From: an uncultured Porphyromonadaceae bacterium
GTDB taxonomy: Bacteria > Bacteroidota > Bacteroidia > Bacteroidales > Muribaculaceae
NCBI GenBank assembly: GCA_937921035.1
Contig: CALEUL010000025.1
Location: 1-64,000 of the forward strand
Direction: 5' to 3'
DNA length: 64,000 nt
Shown: positions 30,851 through 40,200 of the stretch, in pieces
How the letters are laid out: every line of letters begins with the position of its first letter
Numbering within the stretch: position 1 is the stretch's first letter
The notes under the pieces: generated by a model
The model's input: only the letters and a program-made list of their open reading frames with translations
Databases searched by the model: none
Told to the model about the DNA's origin: nothing
Made by a program: the position numbers and the translations under genes

Positions 30851-31295
30851 CCTGAGCGTCGTCGGCAGCCTCGGCAGCTTCCGCAGCCTGATCCTCGGCG
30901 ATTTCCTTGTCCTTGAATTCGGTGATGCCTGCGGCAATCAGCTGATTGTACCAGCTGAAAAGTTTCTGCAGGTCGCTGTTGTGTACGCGCTCGCGGTCGT
31001 AGTCGGGGAGAACTTCGCCGAAGAAATCGCGCATGGCCTGTTCGTTGGCAAAGCCTTTTACATCCACGGGCTTGCCTTCCATTCTTGCATATAATTTATC
31101 GAATACGTCGGGCAGAGGCACATCGCCGTTTTCGCTGTACATTGTAATGTCAGCCAAAGAAATGACTTTCTCGTGGGGATACGTAGGTACACGCTTGCCA
31201 GTCTGGAGCGATTCAACGATAAGAGCGTTCTTGCCACGTGTCAGCAACTTGTAGAGTCCCGGCTTTCCGGTAATGGAGATAATTCCTTTTATCAT
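30840..31295 (-). CDS. DUF5606-type conserved protein
   Basis: The 151-residue cytoplasmic protein starts MIKGIISITGKPGLYKLLTR, a highly conserved beginning in Bacteroidota proteins that I recall as DUF5606. The N-terminal half (IISITGKPGLYKLL, ALIVESLQTGKRVPTYPHEKVISLADITMY) looks like a small beta-barrel, the middle is helical, and the C-terminus is an acidic alanine/glutamate tail (about 130-151). Function is unknown. The gene has its own -7 box at 31332-31339 and runs toward the VanZ-like gene, overlapping it by 11 bases at the 3' ends. Confidence 0.8.
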   Translation of the reverse strand: MIKGIISITGKPGLYKLLTRGKNALIVESLQTGKRVPTYPHEKVISLADITMYSENGDVPLPDVFDKLYARMEGKPVDVKGFANEQAMRDFFGEVLPDYDRERVHNSDLQKLFSWYNQLIAAGITEFKDKEIAEDQAAEAAEAADDAQVTK

Positions 31296-31331
31296 GTCGG
31301 TATGTATAAATGTACTTAGTCTTTAGGTCTG

Positions 31332-31339
31332 CAAAATTA
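31332..31339 (-). promoter_or_regulatory. -7 box of the DUF5606 gene
   Basis: TAATTTTG on the minus strand lies 36 bases before the ATG. No clear -33 TTG is found at the best spacing. Confidence 0.5.
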
Positions 31340-31413
31340 ACAAATTGCGGCGAAATACAGTTCTAAAAACAGAAAATTATTGCATACCGTGTTCATGCCA
31401 ATGCTACGGCAGA

Positions 31414-31638
31414 CTATAGCAGACGAGGCATAATGAATAGTGAGCGTTGCTCCCGCCAGCCCTGCGAAGCATTGCGCAGGCTCAGGGAGAGCAGGCCGGT
31501 TATATCGCCGGCGGCATGGCGTACGGCCAGAAGGACTTCGTTGACCGAAGCGAAACCTGAAGAAACTATCGATGCGACAGTGCGGCCTTCAAAAGTGGCT
31601 GAAGCCTGAATAATGTCTGTAGATGAAATGCTTGCCAT
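31414..31638 (-). CDS. Small conserved-looking protein of unknown function
   Basis: The 74-residue product (MASISSTDIIQASATFEGRT at the start, LSLRNASQGWREQRSLFIMP near the end) has a regular alternating pattern that suggests a small alpha/beta domain and no export signal. I have an impression of similar small proteins in other Bacteroidales, but cannot name a family. A TAAATTTG box at 31664-31671 lies 26 bases upstream of the ATG, which supports expression. The gene stands alone between two promoter regions. Confidence 0.6.
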   Translation of the reverse strand: MASISSTDIIQASATFEGRTVASIVSSGFASVNEVLLAVRHAAGDITGLLSLSLRNASQGWREQRSLFIMPRLL

Positions 31639-31663
31639 ATCTGAGGAGTTTTAAATGATGATG

Positions 31664-31671
31664 CAAATTTA
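31664..31671 (-). promoter_or_regulatory. -7 box of the 74-residue protein gene
   Basis: TAAATTTG on the minus strand; the nearest upstream TTG is too close (14 bases) for a standard promoter. Confidence 0.4.
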
Positions 31672-31771
31672 AGAGCGCACATGCGCAACATTTATGCCCA
31701 GCTGTATTAACATGATATAAAATCCGTCCGATTCAATATGCACCGGCGCTGAAACGGCGGTAACCGTCCCG

Positions 31772-31802
31772 TTGCTCCTTCGGCATTTTTTACTTATCTT
31801 TG
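31772..31802 (+). promoter_or_regulatory. Promoter of the Yip1-like/smpB unit
   Basis: TTG (31772-31774), a 20-base spacer and TATCTTTG (31795-31802) match consensus; the ATG follows 52 bases later. Confidence 0.8.
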
Positions 31803-31854
31803 CAAGATGAAACAAACGGCTTAAATCCCGTTTTTTCGCTAAACATTAATTACG

Positions 31855-32403
31855 ATGCTGACGTTTTTTAAATATCTGATACAGCTGATACTGTCGCCGT
31901 CCAACGGATGGGAAGATCTGGCAAAACAGAATCCCGACCCCGAAGAGTCGCTGCGCACAGGGCTATACCCACTCATGGGGGTTTCAGCCGCCTCTGAATT
32001 CTTAGCCCTGCTCTACGGCCGCGGCGCAAGTATGCTCCATGTCGTATCGGCAGCCATAACCGATTTCGGGGCATATTTTCTGGCAATCTTCATAGCCCGT
32101 CTGGGCTTCGACCTGAGCCTGTCCAAAGTATGCGACGAGATTCCCGAACAGCGGCGCGTAAACAACTTCATCAATGTGTCCTTAGGACTGATGGTGCTGT
32201 TCCAAATAATTGACAACTGCATCCCCTGGAATCTGATGCTGCTTAAATTCCTGCCGCTGTATGTTGTTCTGGTGATATCCAAGGGCACAGGATATATGAA
32301 CATACGCAAGCGCGACGATATGCGCTTCCTGAGCATTGCCGCCGGCCTGATTGTTGCGGTACCGCTGGTTATCTATTACTTTATCTATTTGCTTATACAA
32401 TGA
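31855..32403 (+). CDS. Yip1-like polytopic membrane protein
   Basis: The 182-residue protein has about five hydrophobic segments (near 40-58, 64-84, 110-128, 130-145 and 160-180) and the N-terminal motif LIQLILSPSNGWEDLAKQNP, which recalls the Yip1-domain start (P-x-x-x-W-x-x-L). Bacterial members have no assigned role. Its stop overlaps the smpB start by four bases (ATGA), so expression of SmpB is coupled to it. It carries the promoter for the pair. Confidence 0.7.
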   Translation: MLTFFKYLIQLILSPSNGWEDLAKQNPDPEESLRTGLYPLMGVSAASEFLALLYGRGASMLHVVSAAITDFGAYFLAIFIARLGFDLSLSKVCDEIPEQRRVNNFINVSLGLMVLFQIIDNCIPWNLMLLKFLPLYVVLVISKGTGYMNIRKRDDMRFLSIAAGLIVAVPLVIYYFIYLLIQ

Positions 32404-32858
32404 ATCAGAAAGATATAAACATAAAAAACCGCCGCGCGACGTTCGACTACGAGATAATCGATACGTTCACCGCCGGCCTTGTGCTTACAGGAACAGAAAT
32501 CAAAAGCATCCGTTCGGGACATGCCTCTCTTGTAGATACCTTCTGCTATATAAGCCAGTTGGGCGAAGTATGGGTAAAAAATATGAACATAGCCCAGTAC
32601 TTCTACGGAACGTACAACAACCATGAGGCCCGTCGCGACCGTAAATTGCTGCTTACCAAGAAAGAAATTGCCAAGCTCGCCAAAAGCGGCAAGGATGCCG
32701 GCTATACGATAGTGCCGTTGAGGCTGTTCATCAACAGCAAGGGCCTTGCGAAACTTGTAATCGGTATAGCCCGCGGCAAGAAAGAATACGACAAGCGCCA
32801 GTCCATCAAAGAACGCGAGGACAAAAGAAACCTTGCACGAATCATGCAGCGCAAATAA
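32400..32858 (+). CDS. smpB: SsrA-binding protein
   Basis: SmpB binds tmRNA and delivers it to stalled ribosomes for rescue by trans-translation. The 152-residue protein has all the usual signatures: KNRRATFDYEIIDTFTAGLVL, GTEIKSIRSGHASLVDTFCY, the tmRNA-binding RDRKLLLTKKEI segment, and the basic C-terminal tail EYDKRQSIKEREDKRNLARI, which enters the mRNA channel. The start overlaps the upstream membrane-protein gene by four bases. No tmRNA gene was recognised in this window. Confidence 0.96.
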   Translation: MNQKDINIKNRRATFDYEIIDTFTAGLVLTGTEIKSIRSGHASLVDTFCYISQLGEVWVKNMNIAQYFYGTYNNHEARRDRKLLLTKKEIAKLAKSGKDAGYTIVPLRLFINSKGLAKLVIGIARGKKEYDKRQSIKEREDKRNLARIMQRK

Positions 32859-32972
32859 CAGAATTAGCATCCGTTCTGCAGAAACAATGCCTCGGTGCAA
32901 ACAATTTTATCATTTTGATGCACAAATTTCATTTTACGCACCACATTTAATGTCATTTTGAAATATTTTATG

Positions 32973-32980
32973 TAAGTTTG
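32973..32980 (+). promoter_or_regulatory. -7 box of the large secreted protein gene
   Basis: TAAGTTTG lies 32 bases before the ATG at 33013; the upstream region is AT-rich without a well-placed -33 TTG. Confidence 0.5.
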
Positions 32981-33012
32981 TAACCGGAATAACAAAAACC
33001 AACAGACTTACA

Positions 33013-35457
33013 ATGAAAAAACTTTACTCAGTCGCACTTGCTGTTGCCATTGCAGCCACATCAGCAACAGCTTACAGTGCCGCACCATTCGCGAAAGGCC
33101 GTCCTGCCGCGCCCCGAACACATCTCAAGGCTGCACCGGCATCGGCAACCCTTATCAACGAGGACTTTTCCAAATTCAGCGAAGGCACAGAGAGCGCTCC
33201 CGCCGCCGAGATTACATACGTAAACAATTACTATGTTCCCGACGAATACACAGCCCAACCGGGATGGACAGCCCAGGGACTGCATCCAGCCGGCGGCTGC
33301 GTCTCACTTCACCCGTGGACAAACTACTACGGAGATACCGACGGCGGATATATTTCCACACCTCCTCTTCCTCTCGGGGGTACCGCCACAATTACCTTCA
33401 GAGCCAAAGCAGCACCCGGGACTACCGCAAGCCTGTGGCTTTCGCTATGCGACGATTACTACGGTCCGGGAGATGACCAGGCCGATTATGAGTTGACAGA
33501 CGAATGGCAGAACTGTACACTCGTGGCTTCACACGGATCGCTCGAAGATTATTCCTACTTCCAGTTCAAGGCCGAAGAAGGAATCGTTCTTTTAGATGAT
33601 GTGCGCCTCGACTTTGTGCGCGACCGCATAGCCACTCCACAGCCCGCACCGGCACAGAACATCTCCGAAACGGAATTTATTGCAAGCTGGGAAAATACCG
33701 GTGCTCCGCAGTACCGACTGAACGTATATTATACCGAAAACATTGCCAACCCTGTTACCGGTGAAATAAGCACCGATTTCGACGGCATCAATGTAAATGC
33801 CGACGGCAAGACCATCAACACCTCCGCCCCCAACTATCCCGAAGGATGGTACATGAATGTGAGCCAGACCGGCGAACTCGATGTACAGACCGAGAACGGC
33901 AACTACGGTTCCGGCCCACTGTCGGTTGTTTTCGACGCTGTAGGCGACACTCTTGTTACTCCCGTCCTCCCCTACCCGGCCGATGAGGTATCATTCTGGG
34001 TAAAGCCCTCCGGGAATGAAGACGACGATTACATGATGTCGCTCCTGCGAGTAGAGACCTACGACACAGAAAGCGGAAAATGGACTGCCATAGCACAGCT
34101 TCCACACTACTATCTTGATACAGAAGGCGGAATCTACACATTCGATTCCGACGCACTCGGAAAAGCAACTACCCAGGTGCGCTTCACCATGATTCAGAAA
34201 GGACTTGTTTCCTTCTATGTGGACGATGTAACAGTACATTACCGCGAACGCGGCAACAACGTTCCCGTGATAAAAGACGCACTTACCACCGAAACGGAGT
34301 ATACCGTAACGGGTGTCGACCACGCAAACGACTGGTACTACTATGTGGAAGCAATCGACGGGGACATAGTGTCCGAAAAGAGCTATCATGTATGGGTTGA
34401 CGGCCTTACGGGGCTTAAAGTAACTGCAAAAGAAGCAACAGGTATAACAACCAACGGTTTCACCGCAAACTGGGCGCCTCTCGGCCACGCTACGAACTAC
34501 AATGTTACCCTCAGCCGCGTAACCGTTGCCAAAGAAGATATGAACGACGTTGTTGTCCTTGAAGAGAATTTCGACGGCATCACAGAAGGAACAATCGACA
34601 ACCCCGGCTCAGACTGGATGTCGCCCTACGACTTCGGCGCCCACGGCATGGCCAACAGCGCCTGGTGCGCCACACAGCCGGCATGGGCCGCAGGAATGGC
34701 AGGCACACAGGGCACAAGCCTCTGGGGAACCGCAGGCCTGGTTTACTCGCCCGTACTCGACCTCAGCAACAATGGCGGCCAGGGATTCAATGTAGAGGCA
34801 ACCGTAGTTACTACAGTCGACAGCTTTGATTTCTACGGCACAACAGAACCCGAAGGCGTATATGTGATGGTACTCAACAGCCCCTACGACTATCAGGCCG
34901 TTGCTGCCGCATTAATCGAAACACCCGTTGCAGGCTCCACCACTGCGAAAGTAACGGTTCCCAACCCAGAGGGCGCCGATTTCAGCAACATTATAGTAAC
35001 GTTCATGAACAAGAGCGGTACAATGTTCTTTGTAGACGAAGTAAAGATCACGCAGGACCTCAAAACCGGTGAAATACTAAAAGCTCCGTTCACTTCCGCA
35101 TCTACCGCCGACACATATTATACTTTCACCGACCTGCCTACCGGCAGCGACTACGGTTACACCGTTGCAGGATCCACAACCCACGAATATTATGAATATG
35201 CTTCCGATCCCTCCGACGCAGTTGTAGTACAGCTTTCCGGCACTACCGGAATCGACGACATTGACAATGGAAGCAACGGCGTCAGCGCCGGTAACGGATT
35301 TATCGCCGTTATGACCTGCGACAGCAACGCTGTAGAAGTTTACACCCTGCAGGGCATCTGCGTAGGCAAAGCCACAGGGAACGCTACGTTCAACGTAAGT
35401 GCCGGCATGTATATTGTAAAAGTCGGCAACAAGACGTACAAGGTTGCCGTTAAATAA
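33013..35457 (+). CDS. Large secreted multi-domain protein with sorting-type C-terminus
   Basis: The 814-residue protein has a signal peptide (about 1-22, ending ATAYSA) and at least three related beta-sandwich modules, each beginning with an N-E-D/E-N-F-x-x-F/I motif (LINEDFSKFSEGTESAP; GEISTDFDGINV; LEENFDGITEGTIDNPG) and ending with a strand such as VLLDDVRLDF, FYVDDVTVHY or FFVDEVKITQ, as in concanavalin-like or jelly-roll domains. Fibronectin-like linkers (FIASWENTGAPQYRLNVYYT; TANWAPLGHATNYNVTLSR) join them. The last 75 residues (VEVYTLQGICVGKATGNATF, then NVSAGMYIVKVGNK) match the type A sorting domain of type IX secretion. It is therefore a probable surface or released protein; its ligand is unknown. 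It is monocistronic. Confidence 0.8.
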   Translation: MKKLYSVALAVAIAATSATAYSAAPFAKGRPAAPRTHLKAAPASATLINEDFSKFSEGTESAPAAEITYVNNYYVPDEYTAQPGWTAQGLHPAGGCVSLHPWTNYYGDTDGGYISTPPLPLGGTATITFRAKAAPGTTASLWLSLCDDYYGPGDDQADYELTDEWQNCTLVASHGSLEDYSYFQFKAEEGIVLLDDVRLDFVRDRIATPQPAPAQNISETEFIASWENTGAPQYRLNVYYTENIANPVTGEISTDFDGINVNADGKTINTSAPNYPEGWYMNVSQTGELDVQTENGNYGSGPLSVVFDAVGDTLVTPVLPYPADEVSFWVKPSGNEDDDYMMSLLRVETYDTESGKWTAIAQLPHYYLDTEGGIYTFDSDALGKATTQVRFTMIQKGLVSFYVDDVTVHYRERGNNVPVIKDALTTETEYTVTGVDHANDWYYYVEAIDGDIVSEKSYHVWVDGLTGLKVTAKEATGITTNGFTANWAPLGHATNYNVTLSRVTVAKEDMNDVVVLEENFDGITEGTIDNPGSDWMSPYDFGAHGMANSAWCATQPAWAAGMAGTQGTSLWGTAGLVYSPVLDLSNNGGQGFNVEATVVTTVDSFDFYGTTEPEGVYVMVLNSPYDYQAVAAALIETPVAGSTTAKVTVPNPEGADFSNIIVTFMNKSGTMFFVDEVKITQDLKTGEILKAPFTSASTADTYYTFTDLPTGSDYGYTVAGSTTHEYYEYASDPSDAVVVQLSGTTGIDDIDNGSNGVSAGNGFIAVMTCDSNAVEVYTLQGICVGKATGNATFNVSAGMYIVKVGNKTYKVAVK

Positions 35458-35474
35458 CCGCCACGATAGTCCAT

Positions 35475-35520
35475 AAAAAAAGCTGCGCCGCAAATACAAA
35501 TTGTGCGGCGCAGTTTTTTT
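35475..35520. terminator. Bidirectional terminator between convergent genes
   Basis: A perfect 10-bp GC stem (35483-35492 with 35504-35513) is flanked by an A run on the left and seven T on the right, so it can end transcription from both sides (secreted protein gene and symporter gene). Confidence 0.9.
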
Positions 35521-35537
35521 ATGCTTTAGCTGTACGG

Positions 35538-37040
35538 TCAATGCGCGGCAGCCCAAGTAGGAGTGCTGTCGGCAATATCCGGCAGCGTGGCACTGTCGTA
35601 CACGGGGTCAAGTCCCCTGCGACGCTGTGCTGTATAGTCCTGAAGCAATGCGACAGCGTATTTGCCGAGTGGCAGGATGGCTGCCAGGTTACATACAGTC
35701 ATAAGCGCCATCATCAGGTCGGCAAGCGCCCATACAGTATCGAGCGACATCACGGATCCGAGCATTACCATTCCGGCGACAGCCACTCGGTAGACCACAA
35801 CTGCCGAACGCGCCCCCGGAATATCGGCGAATCTGATGTGCTCTATTTTTTCGGGCCTGACACCGCCTAACACGACCGGACGCGTGGCCATTATGAACAT
35901 AAGATTCGTCTCACCGTAATAATAGTTGGCCACAATCGATGTGAATGCGAAGAAGAATACTGCGATACCAACAAATGCCGTGCCCATACCAGCGCCTACC
36001 TCGCTGTCAAGAGCCTGCTGAGTAAGGACAATCCCGCTGGCGCCGCTATCGAATATACCGCTGGCCAATATTATGAAAGCCGTGCAAGTGCATATCAGCA
36101 GAGTGTCGGTAAAAACGCCAAGAGTCTGCACAAGCCCCTGCTTCACCGGATGCGACACTGCTGCTGTGGCCGCAGCGTTGGGCGTAGAGCCTTCGCCGGC
36201 CTCGTTGCTGAACAGACCACGCTTCACGCCCATCATAATGGCCGCACCCACACCTCCGCCGACAGCGCTATCCCAGTTGAAAGCGCCGTTGAATATCATA
36301 CTGAAAATTTCGGGTATACGTCTCCAGTTCAGCACCAAGACGGTAACAGCCAGAATGATATAGGCAACAGCCATTACGGGCACCACTATCTCGCTGAAGC
36401 GTGATATTCGCTGTATTCCGCCCCATATAACGGCCACGGTCATGACCGTAAGCACAAGACCCACAAACCATGTCTCTATATTGTACCGGCTCAGCGATTG
36501 CGCTATCGTGTTGGATTGCACGGAATTAAACGCCAGTCCGAATGTCAGTGTAATCAGCACTGCGAAAACCACCGCCCACCAGCGACAACGCAGCCCCTTG
36601 AGGATATAATATGCAGGGCCTCCGACAAACGACCGCGGTCCGTAAATCTTGTACAGCTGTGCCAGTGTCGACTCAATGAAAGCATTGGCGCTGCCCAACA
36701 AAGCCACCACCCACATCCAGAAAACAGAACCGGGACCGCCGACAGCTATCGCGGTGGCCACACCGGCCAAGTTTCCTGTTCCTACGCGGCTGGCTATGCT
36801 TACGGCAAAAGCCTGAAAAGAGCTTATCTTGTGGTGGCCGTCCACGCGGGCGCTGCGTGCGTCGTCGTACTTTCCACCGCTCTCCGCAAGAATCCGGCAC
36901 ATTTCGCCGAACATGCGGAACTGCACGCCGCGCGTCCATACTGTAAAGTATATCGCTGCGCCAAGCAGCAACCCTATAAGCAGGTACGACCACAAGGCGT
37001 CGTTCACAATGTTGATAAAATCTAAAACTACCTGTTCCAT
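35538..37040 (-). CDS. Alanine/glycine:cation symporter (AGCS family)
   Basis: The 500-residue inner-membrane protein imports a small amino acid, usually alanine or glycine, with sodium. It has about ten to eleven hydrophobic helices and the family signatures GTGNLAGVATAIAVGGPGSVFW, FVGGPAYYILKGL and KRGLFSNEAGEGSTPNAAAT. The reading frame extends 52 codons upstream through the divergent promoter, so the ATG at 37040 (MEQVVLDFINIVNDALWSYL) is chosen. It is divergent from mutS2 and shares the palindromic control region at 37107-37145. The C-terminal tail is hydrophilic and short. Confidence 0.92.
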   Translation of the reverse strand: MEQVVLDFINIVNDALWSYLLIGLLLGAAIYFTVWTRGVQFRMFGEMCRILAESGGKYDDARSARVDGHHKISSFQAFAVSIASRVGTGNLAGVATAIAVGGPGSVFWMWVVALLGSANAFIESTLAQLYKIYGPRSFVGGPAYYILKGLRCRWWAVVFAVLITLTFGLAFNSVQSNTIAQSLSRYNIETWFVGLVLTVMTVAVIWGGIQRISRFSEIVVPVMAVAYIILAVTVLVLNWRRIPEIFSMIFNGAFNWDSAVGGGVGAAIMMGVKRGLFSNEAGEGSTPNAAATAAVSHPVKQGLVQTLGVFTDTLLICTCTAFIILASGIFDSGASGIVLTQQALDSEVGAGMGTAFVGIAVFFFAFTSIVANYYYGETNLMFIMATRPVVLGGVRPEKIEHIRFADIPGARSAVVVYRVAVAGMVMLGSVMSLDTVWALADLMMALMTVCNLAAILPLGKYAVALLQDYTAQRRRGLDPVYDSATLPDIADSTPTWAAAH

Positions 37041-37106
37041 GATACGTGTACATTCGGCGGCTCCAGGCATTGCACCCTGCAAGAGGCCTGTCCGCAAAAC
37101 ATTAGC

Positions 37107-37145
37107 CAAAGGTACGTAAAAAATCGTGTTTTTTACGTACCTTTG
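37107..37145. promoter_or_regulatory. Perfectly palindromic divergent promoter region
   Basis: A 17-bp perfect inverted repeat (37107-37123 and 37129-37145, 5-base centre) has a TACCTTTG -7 box at each outer end: leftward for the symporter (37107-37114) and rightward for mutS2 (37138-37145). The boxes are 23 bases apart, so the -33 region of each promoter overlaps the -7 box of the other. Confidence 0.8.
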
Positions 37146-37176
37146 CACTCCAAATCTGCAAAAGAAAGCCCACGAA

Positions 37177-39633
37177 ATGACATATCCGGAGAACATTGAG
37201 CAAAAGATTGGTTTCGACGCCGTCCGCGAACGAATCCGTCAGTTCTGCTCGTCGCCGCTTGGCGGCGAATATGCCGACAAGATGGATTTCCGCAAGGATT
37301 ACGCCACCGTACGCCGCCGTCTGGACCAGACCAACGAAATGCTCGGTATTCTTACTTCCGAAGCCGGTCTGGAGATAGGCGCCATACACGACCGACGCAA
37401 AGCCCTTATTTCCATACGCGTGCCCGGCACCGCACTTGCCGAGGCGGACCTGCCCGGATTGCGAGCCTGTCTGGAAACAATGGCCGCGATAGCCTCTTTT
37501 TTTGCCAAACACCGCGACGAGACCACCAACGACACACCATATCCCGCGCTGGACGCACTCGCCGCCGACCTTATGCCGTTTCCAGCTGTAGCCAGTGCCA
37601 TCGACAGGATTATTGACAGGCACGGCCAGATAAAAGACAACGCGTCGCCCGAACTCGCCGACATACGCCGCTCCATGACAGCCGCTTCGGCAAGCATCAG
37701 TTCGGCCATGCGACGCGTCATATCCGCCGCCGTGCGCGAGGGATATCTCGATGCCGACGCCACGCCGTCCATGCGCGACGGCCGCCTCGTCATCCCCGTG
37801 GCGCCGATGAATAAGCGAAAAATTCCCGGCATTGTCCACGACGAGTCGGCTTCCGGCAAAACATACTTCATAGAGCCGGCCGAAGTGGTGGAGGCCAACA
37901 ACAGACTGCGAGAGCTGAGCATTGAGGAACACCGCGAGATAATGCGCATCCTCCGCGCACTCGCCGACGAGATTCGCCCGCACATCGACGAGCTGCTTGC
38001 CGGTTTCGCATTGCTCGGTGAATTCGATTTCATTGCCGCCAAAGCCCGCTATGCCCGCGACATCGACGCCACCATGCCAAGCCTCAACGACCGTCCCGAA
38101 CTTGAATGGTACGGTGCGTGCCATCCCGTGCTGAAACTGTCGCTGCGCGAACAGGGACGACCTATTGTTCCGCTCGACATCACCCTGTCGCCCAAGACGG
38201 GACGGCTTCTCGTAATCTCCGGTCCGAATGCAGGCGGCAAATCAGTTACACTGAAAACGACAGCCATAGTGCAGTACATGACCCAGTGCGGAGTCCTCCC
38301 TCCGGTATATTCCAACTCGCACATCGGCATGTTCAACGATATCTTCATCGACATAGGCGACGACCAGTCCATAGAAGACGACCTCAGCACCTATTCCTCG
38401 CATCTGCGCAACATGAAGCAGTTCCTTATGCGCGGCAACCGCCGTTCGCTCATTCTTATAGATGAATTCGGCAGCGGTACAGAACCCGAAATCGGCGGAG
38501 CAATCGCACAGGCAGTGCTGAAACAGCTCAACGCCGACGGCGTATGGGGTGTGATAACCACACACTACCACAATCTGAAACAGTTCGCCGAAGAAACGCC
38601 AGGGCTGATAAACGGCTCCATGCTGTACGACAGACATCTGATGCAACCGCTGTTCAAACTCGCCATCGGCCATCCGGGCAGTTCTTTCGCCATAGAGATA
38701 GCCCGCAAGACAGGTCTGCCAGAAGCCATTGTGAAGGACGCGCAGGAGATTGTAGGCAGCGACTATGTGAACATGGACAAATATCTGCTCGATATAGCCC
38801 GCGACCGACGCTACTGGGAAAAGAAACGCGACGAGATTCACCGCAAGGAAAAACAGCTTGACGAAACCCTCGCCCGATACTCCGACGACGTGGAAAAACT
38901 CAGCCGCCAGCGCAAGGAAATAATCAGCGAGGCCCGCCAGGAAGCGAAACGCATCCTCGACAACAGCAACGCCAGCATCGAAAAGACCATACGCGACATC
39001 CGGAGCGCCCAAGCCGACAAAGAAAAGACCAAAATCGCGCGCGAGAAACTGAAACAGACACGTGAGGCCCTCGAAAACGATACGGAGAGCGGACATCCTC
39101 TGCTCAAGACTCCCAAAATAAAGAAAAAGAAGGAACAGAAGCCAGTAACAGCAGCCGCCGAAAAACCTCTGCAACCAGGCGACAACGTCTGTCTGAAAGA
39201 CGGCGGCCAGACCGTCGGTACCGTCGAACAGATAAACGGCAAAGAAGCCACAGTGATTTTCGGCAGCATGCGCACAACAGTAAAATTGGACCGACTTAAA
39301 CGTACTATACGCCAGCCGCAGACCGGAGGCTCCGGAGTATCGTATATCGCTGCGCAGACATCCGATTCCAGCCGTCTGCGCCAGCTCGACTTCAGCGCCG
39401 AGATAGACGTACGCGGCATGCGCGCCGACGAAGCCGTACAGGCAGTGATGTACTACATCGACGACGCGGTGCAGTTCAACGCTGGCCGCGTGCGCATCCT
39501 CCACGGCACCGGTACGGGAGCGCTGCGCCAAAGCATACGTCAATACCTCGACACCATAGGCGCTGTCCGCAGCTATCACGACGAGGATATCCGCTTCGGC
39601 GGTCCGGGTATTACGGTGGTAGAATTCAACTGA
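37177..39633 (+). CDS. mutS2: MutS2-type ATPase with C-terminal Smr endonuclease domain
   Basis: MutS2 proteins act on recombination intermediates and, as shown in some bacteria, on collided ribosomes. The 818-residue protein has the MutS core and clamp (about 1-320), an ATPase domain with Walker A SGPNAGGKSVTLKT (near residue 350), Walker B RRSLILIDEFGSGTEP and the signature ITTHYHNLKQFAEE, a long coiled coil (about 515-640, very rich in Lys/Glu), and the Smr domain (about 735-818, DVRGMRADEAVQAV and ILHGTGTGALR). The frame extends upstream into the promoter, so 37177 is used. The downstream chromate-transporter gene begins six bases after the stop. Confidence 0.93.
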   Translation: MTYPENIEQKIGFDAVRERIRQFCSSPLGGEYADKMDFRKDYATVRRRLDQTNEMLGILTSEAGLEIGAIHDRRKALISIRVPGTALAEADLPGLRACLETMAAIASFFAKHRDETTNDTPYPALDALAADLMPFPAVASAIDRIIDRHGQIKDNASPELADIRRSMTAASASISSAMRRVISAAVREGYLDADATPSMRDGRLVIPVAPMNKRKIPGIVHDESASGKTYFIEPAEVVEANNRLRELSIEEHREIMRILRALADEIRPHIDELLAGFALLGEFDFIAAKARYARDIDATMPSLNDRPELEWYGACHPVLKLSLREQGRPIVPLDITLSPKTGRLLVISGPNAGGKSVTLKTTAIVQYMTQCGVLPPVYSNSHIGMFNDIFIDIGDDQSIEDDLSTYSSHLRNMKQFLMRGNRRSLILIDEFGSGTEPEIGGAIAQAVLKQLNADGVWGVITTHYHNLKQFAEETPGLINGSMLYDRHLMQPLFKLAIGHPGSSFAIEIARKTGLPEAIVKDAQEIVGSDYVNMDKYLLDIARDRRYWEKKRDEIHRKEKQLDETLARYSDDVEKLSRQRKEIISEARQEAKRILDNSNASIEKTIRDIRSAQADKEKTKIAREKLKQTREALENDTESGHPLLKTPKIKKKKEQKPVTAAAEKPLQPGDNVCLKDGGQTVGTVEQINGKEATVIFGSMRTTVKLDRLKRTIRQPQTGGSGVSYIAAQTSDSSRLRQLDFSAEIDVRGMRADEAVQAVMYYIDDAVQFNAGRVRILHGTGTGALRQSIRQYLDTIGAVRSYHDEDIRFGGPGITVVEFN

Positions 39634-39639
39634 TATTTC

Positions 39640-40200
39640 ATGGCACTTTTAGGACAATTATTCACCACATTCGCAAAAATAGGAGCCTTCACGTTCGGCG
39701 GCGGATGGGCTATGATAAGCATCATCGAACGCGAGGTTGTAGACAACAAGAAATGGCTCGAGAAAAACGAGTTCCTCGATTTGCTCGCCGTAGCGCAGTC
39801 GATGCCCGGCATTCTGGCCGTCAACATCTCTGTTGTCGTGGGCGACAAGCTGCGCGGGCTCAAAGGCGCAGTAATAGCCGCATCCGGCACAATACTGCCG
39901 TGCTTCTGCATAATCCTGGCAATAGCAATGTTCCTCACGCCGGAGACAATAACCGGGAACGAGACCCTCACGGCCATCTTCAAGGGCATACGTCCGTGCG
40001 TGGTGGCACTGATAGTGGCACCGGTGTTCACAACCGCCCGGTCGGCGGGAATAGGATGGAAAATGGCCTGGATACCGGTCGCTGTGGCATTGCTGATATG
40101 GTCCAAGCTGCCTTTTATTTCCAACCCCATACTGTTCATAATTGCCGGCGGCGCAATAGGATGGTGGATTACAAGCCACAGAAAGGAGACTGAACGATGA
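39640..40200 (+). CDS. Chromate transporter-type membrane protein, first half
   Basis: The 186-residue protein is one of two short chromate (CHR) family halves encoded in tandem. It starts LFTTFAKIGAFTFGGGWAMI and has the conserved AQSMPGILAVNISVVVGDKL segment, followed by hydrophobic helices. Short CHR proteins work as heterodimers with a partner encoded next door, exporting chromate or, more likely in an anaerobe, an unknown anion. The start is six bases after mutS2, and the stop overlaps the partner's start by four bases. Confidence 0.88.
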   Translation: MALLGQLFTTFAKIGAFTFGGGWAMISIIEREVVDNKKWLEKNEFLDLLAVAQSMPGILAVNISVVVGDKLRGLKGAVIAASGTILPCFCIILAIAMFLTPETITGNETLTAIFKGIRPCVVALIVAPVFTTARSAGIGWKMAWIPVAVALLIWSKLPFISNPILFIIAGGAIGWWITSHRKETER

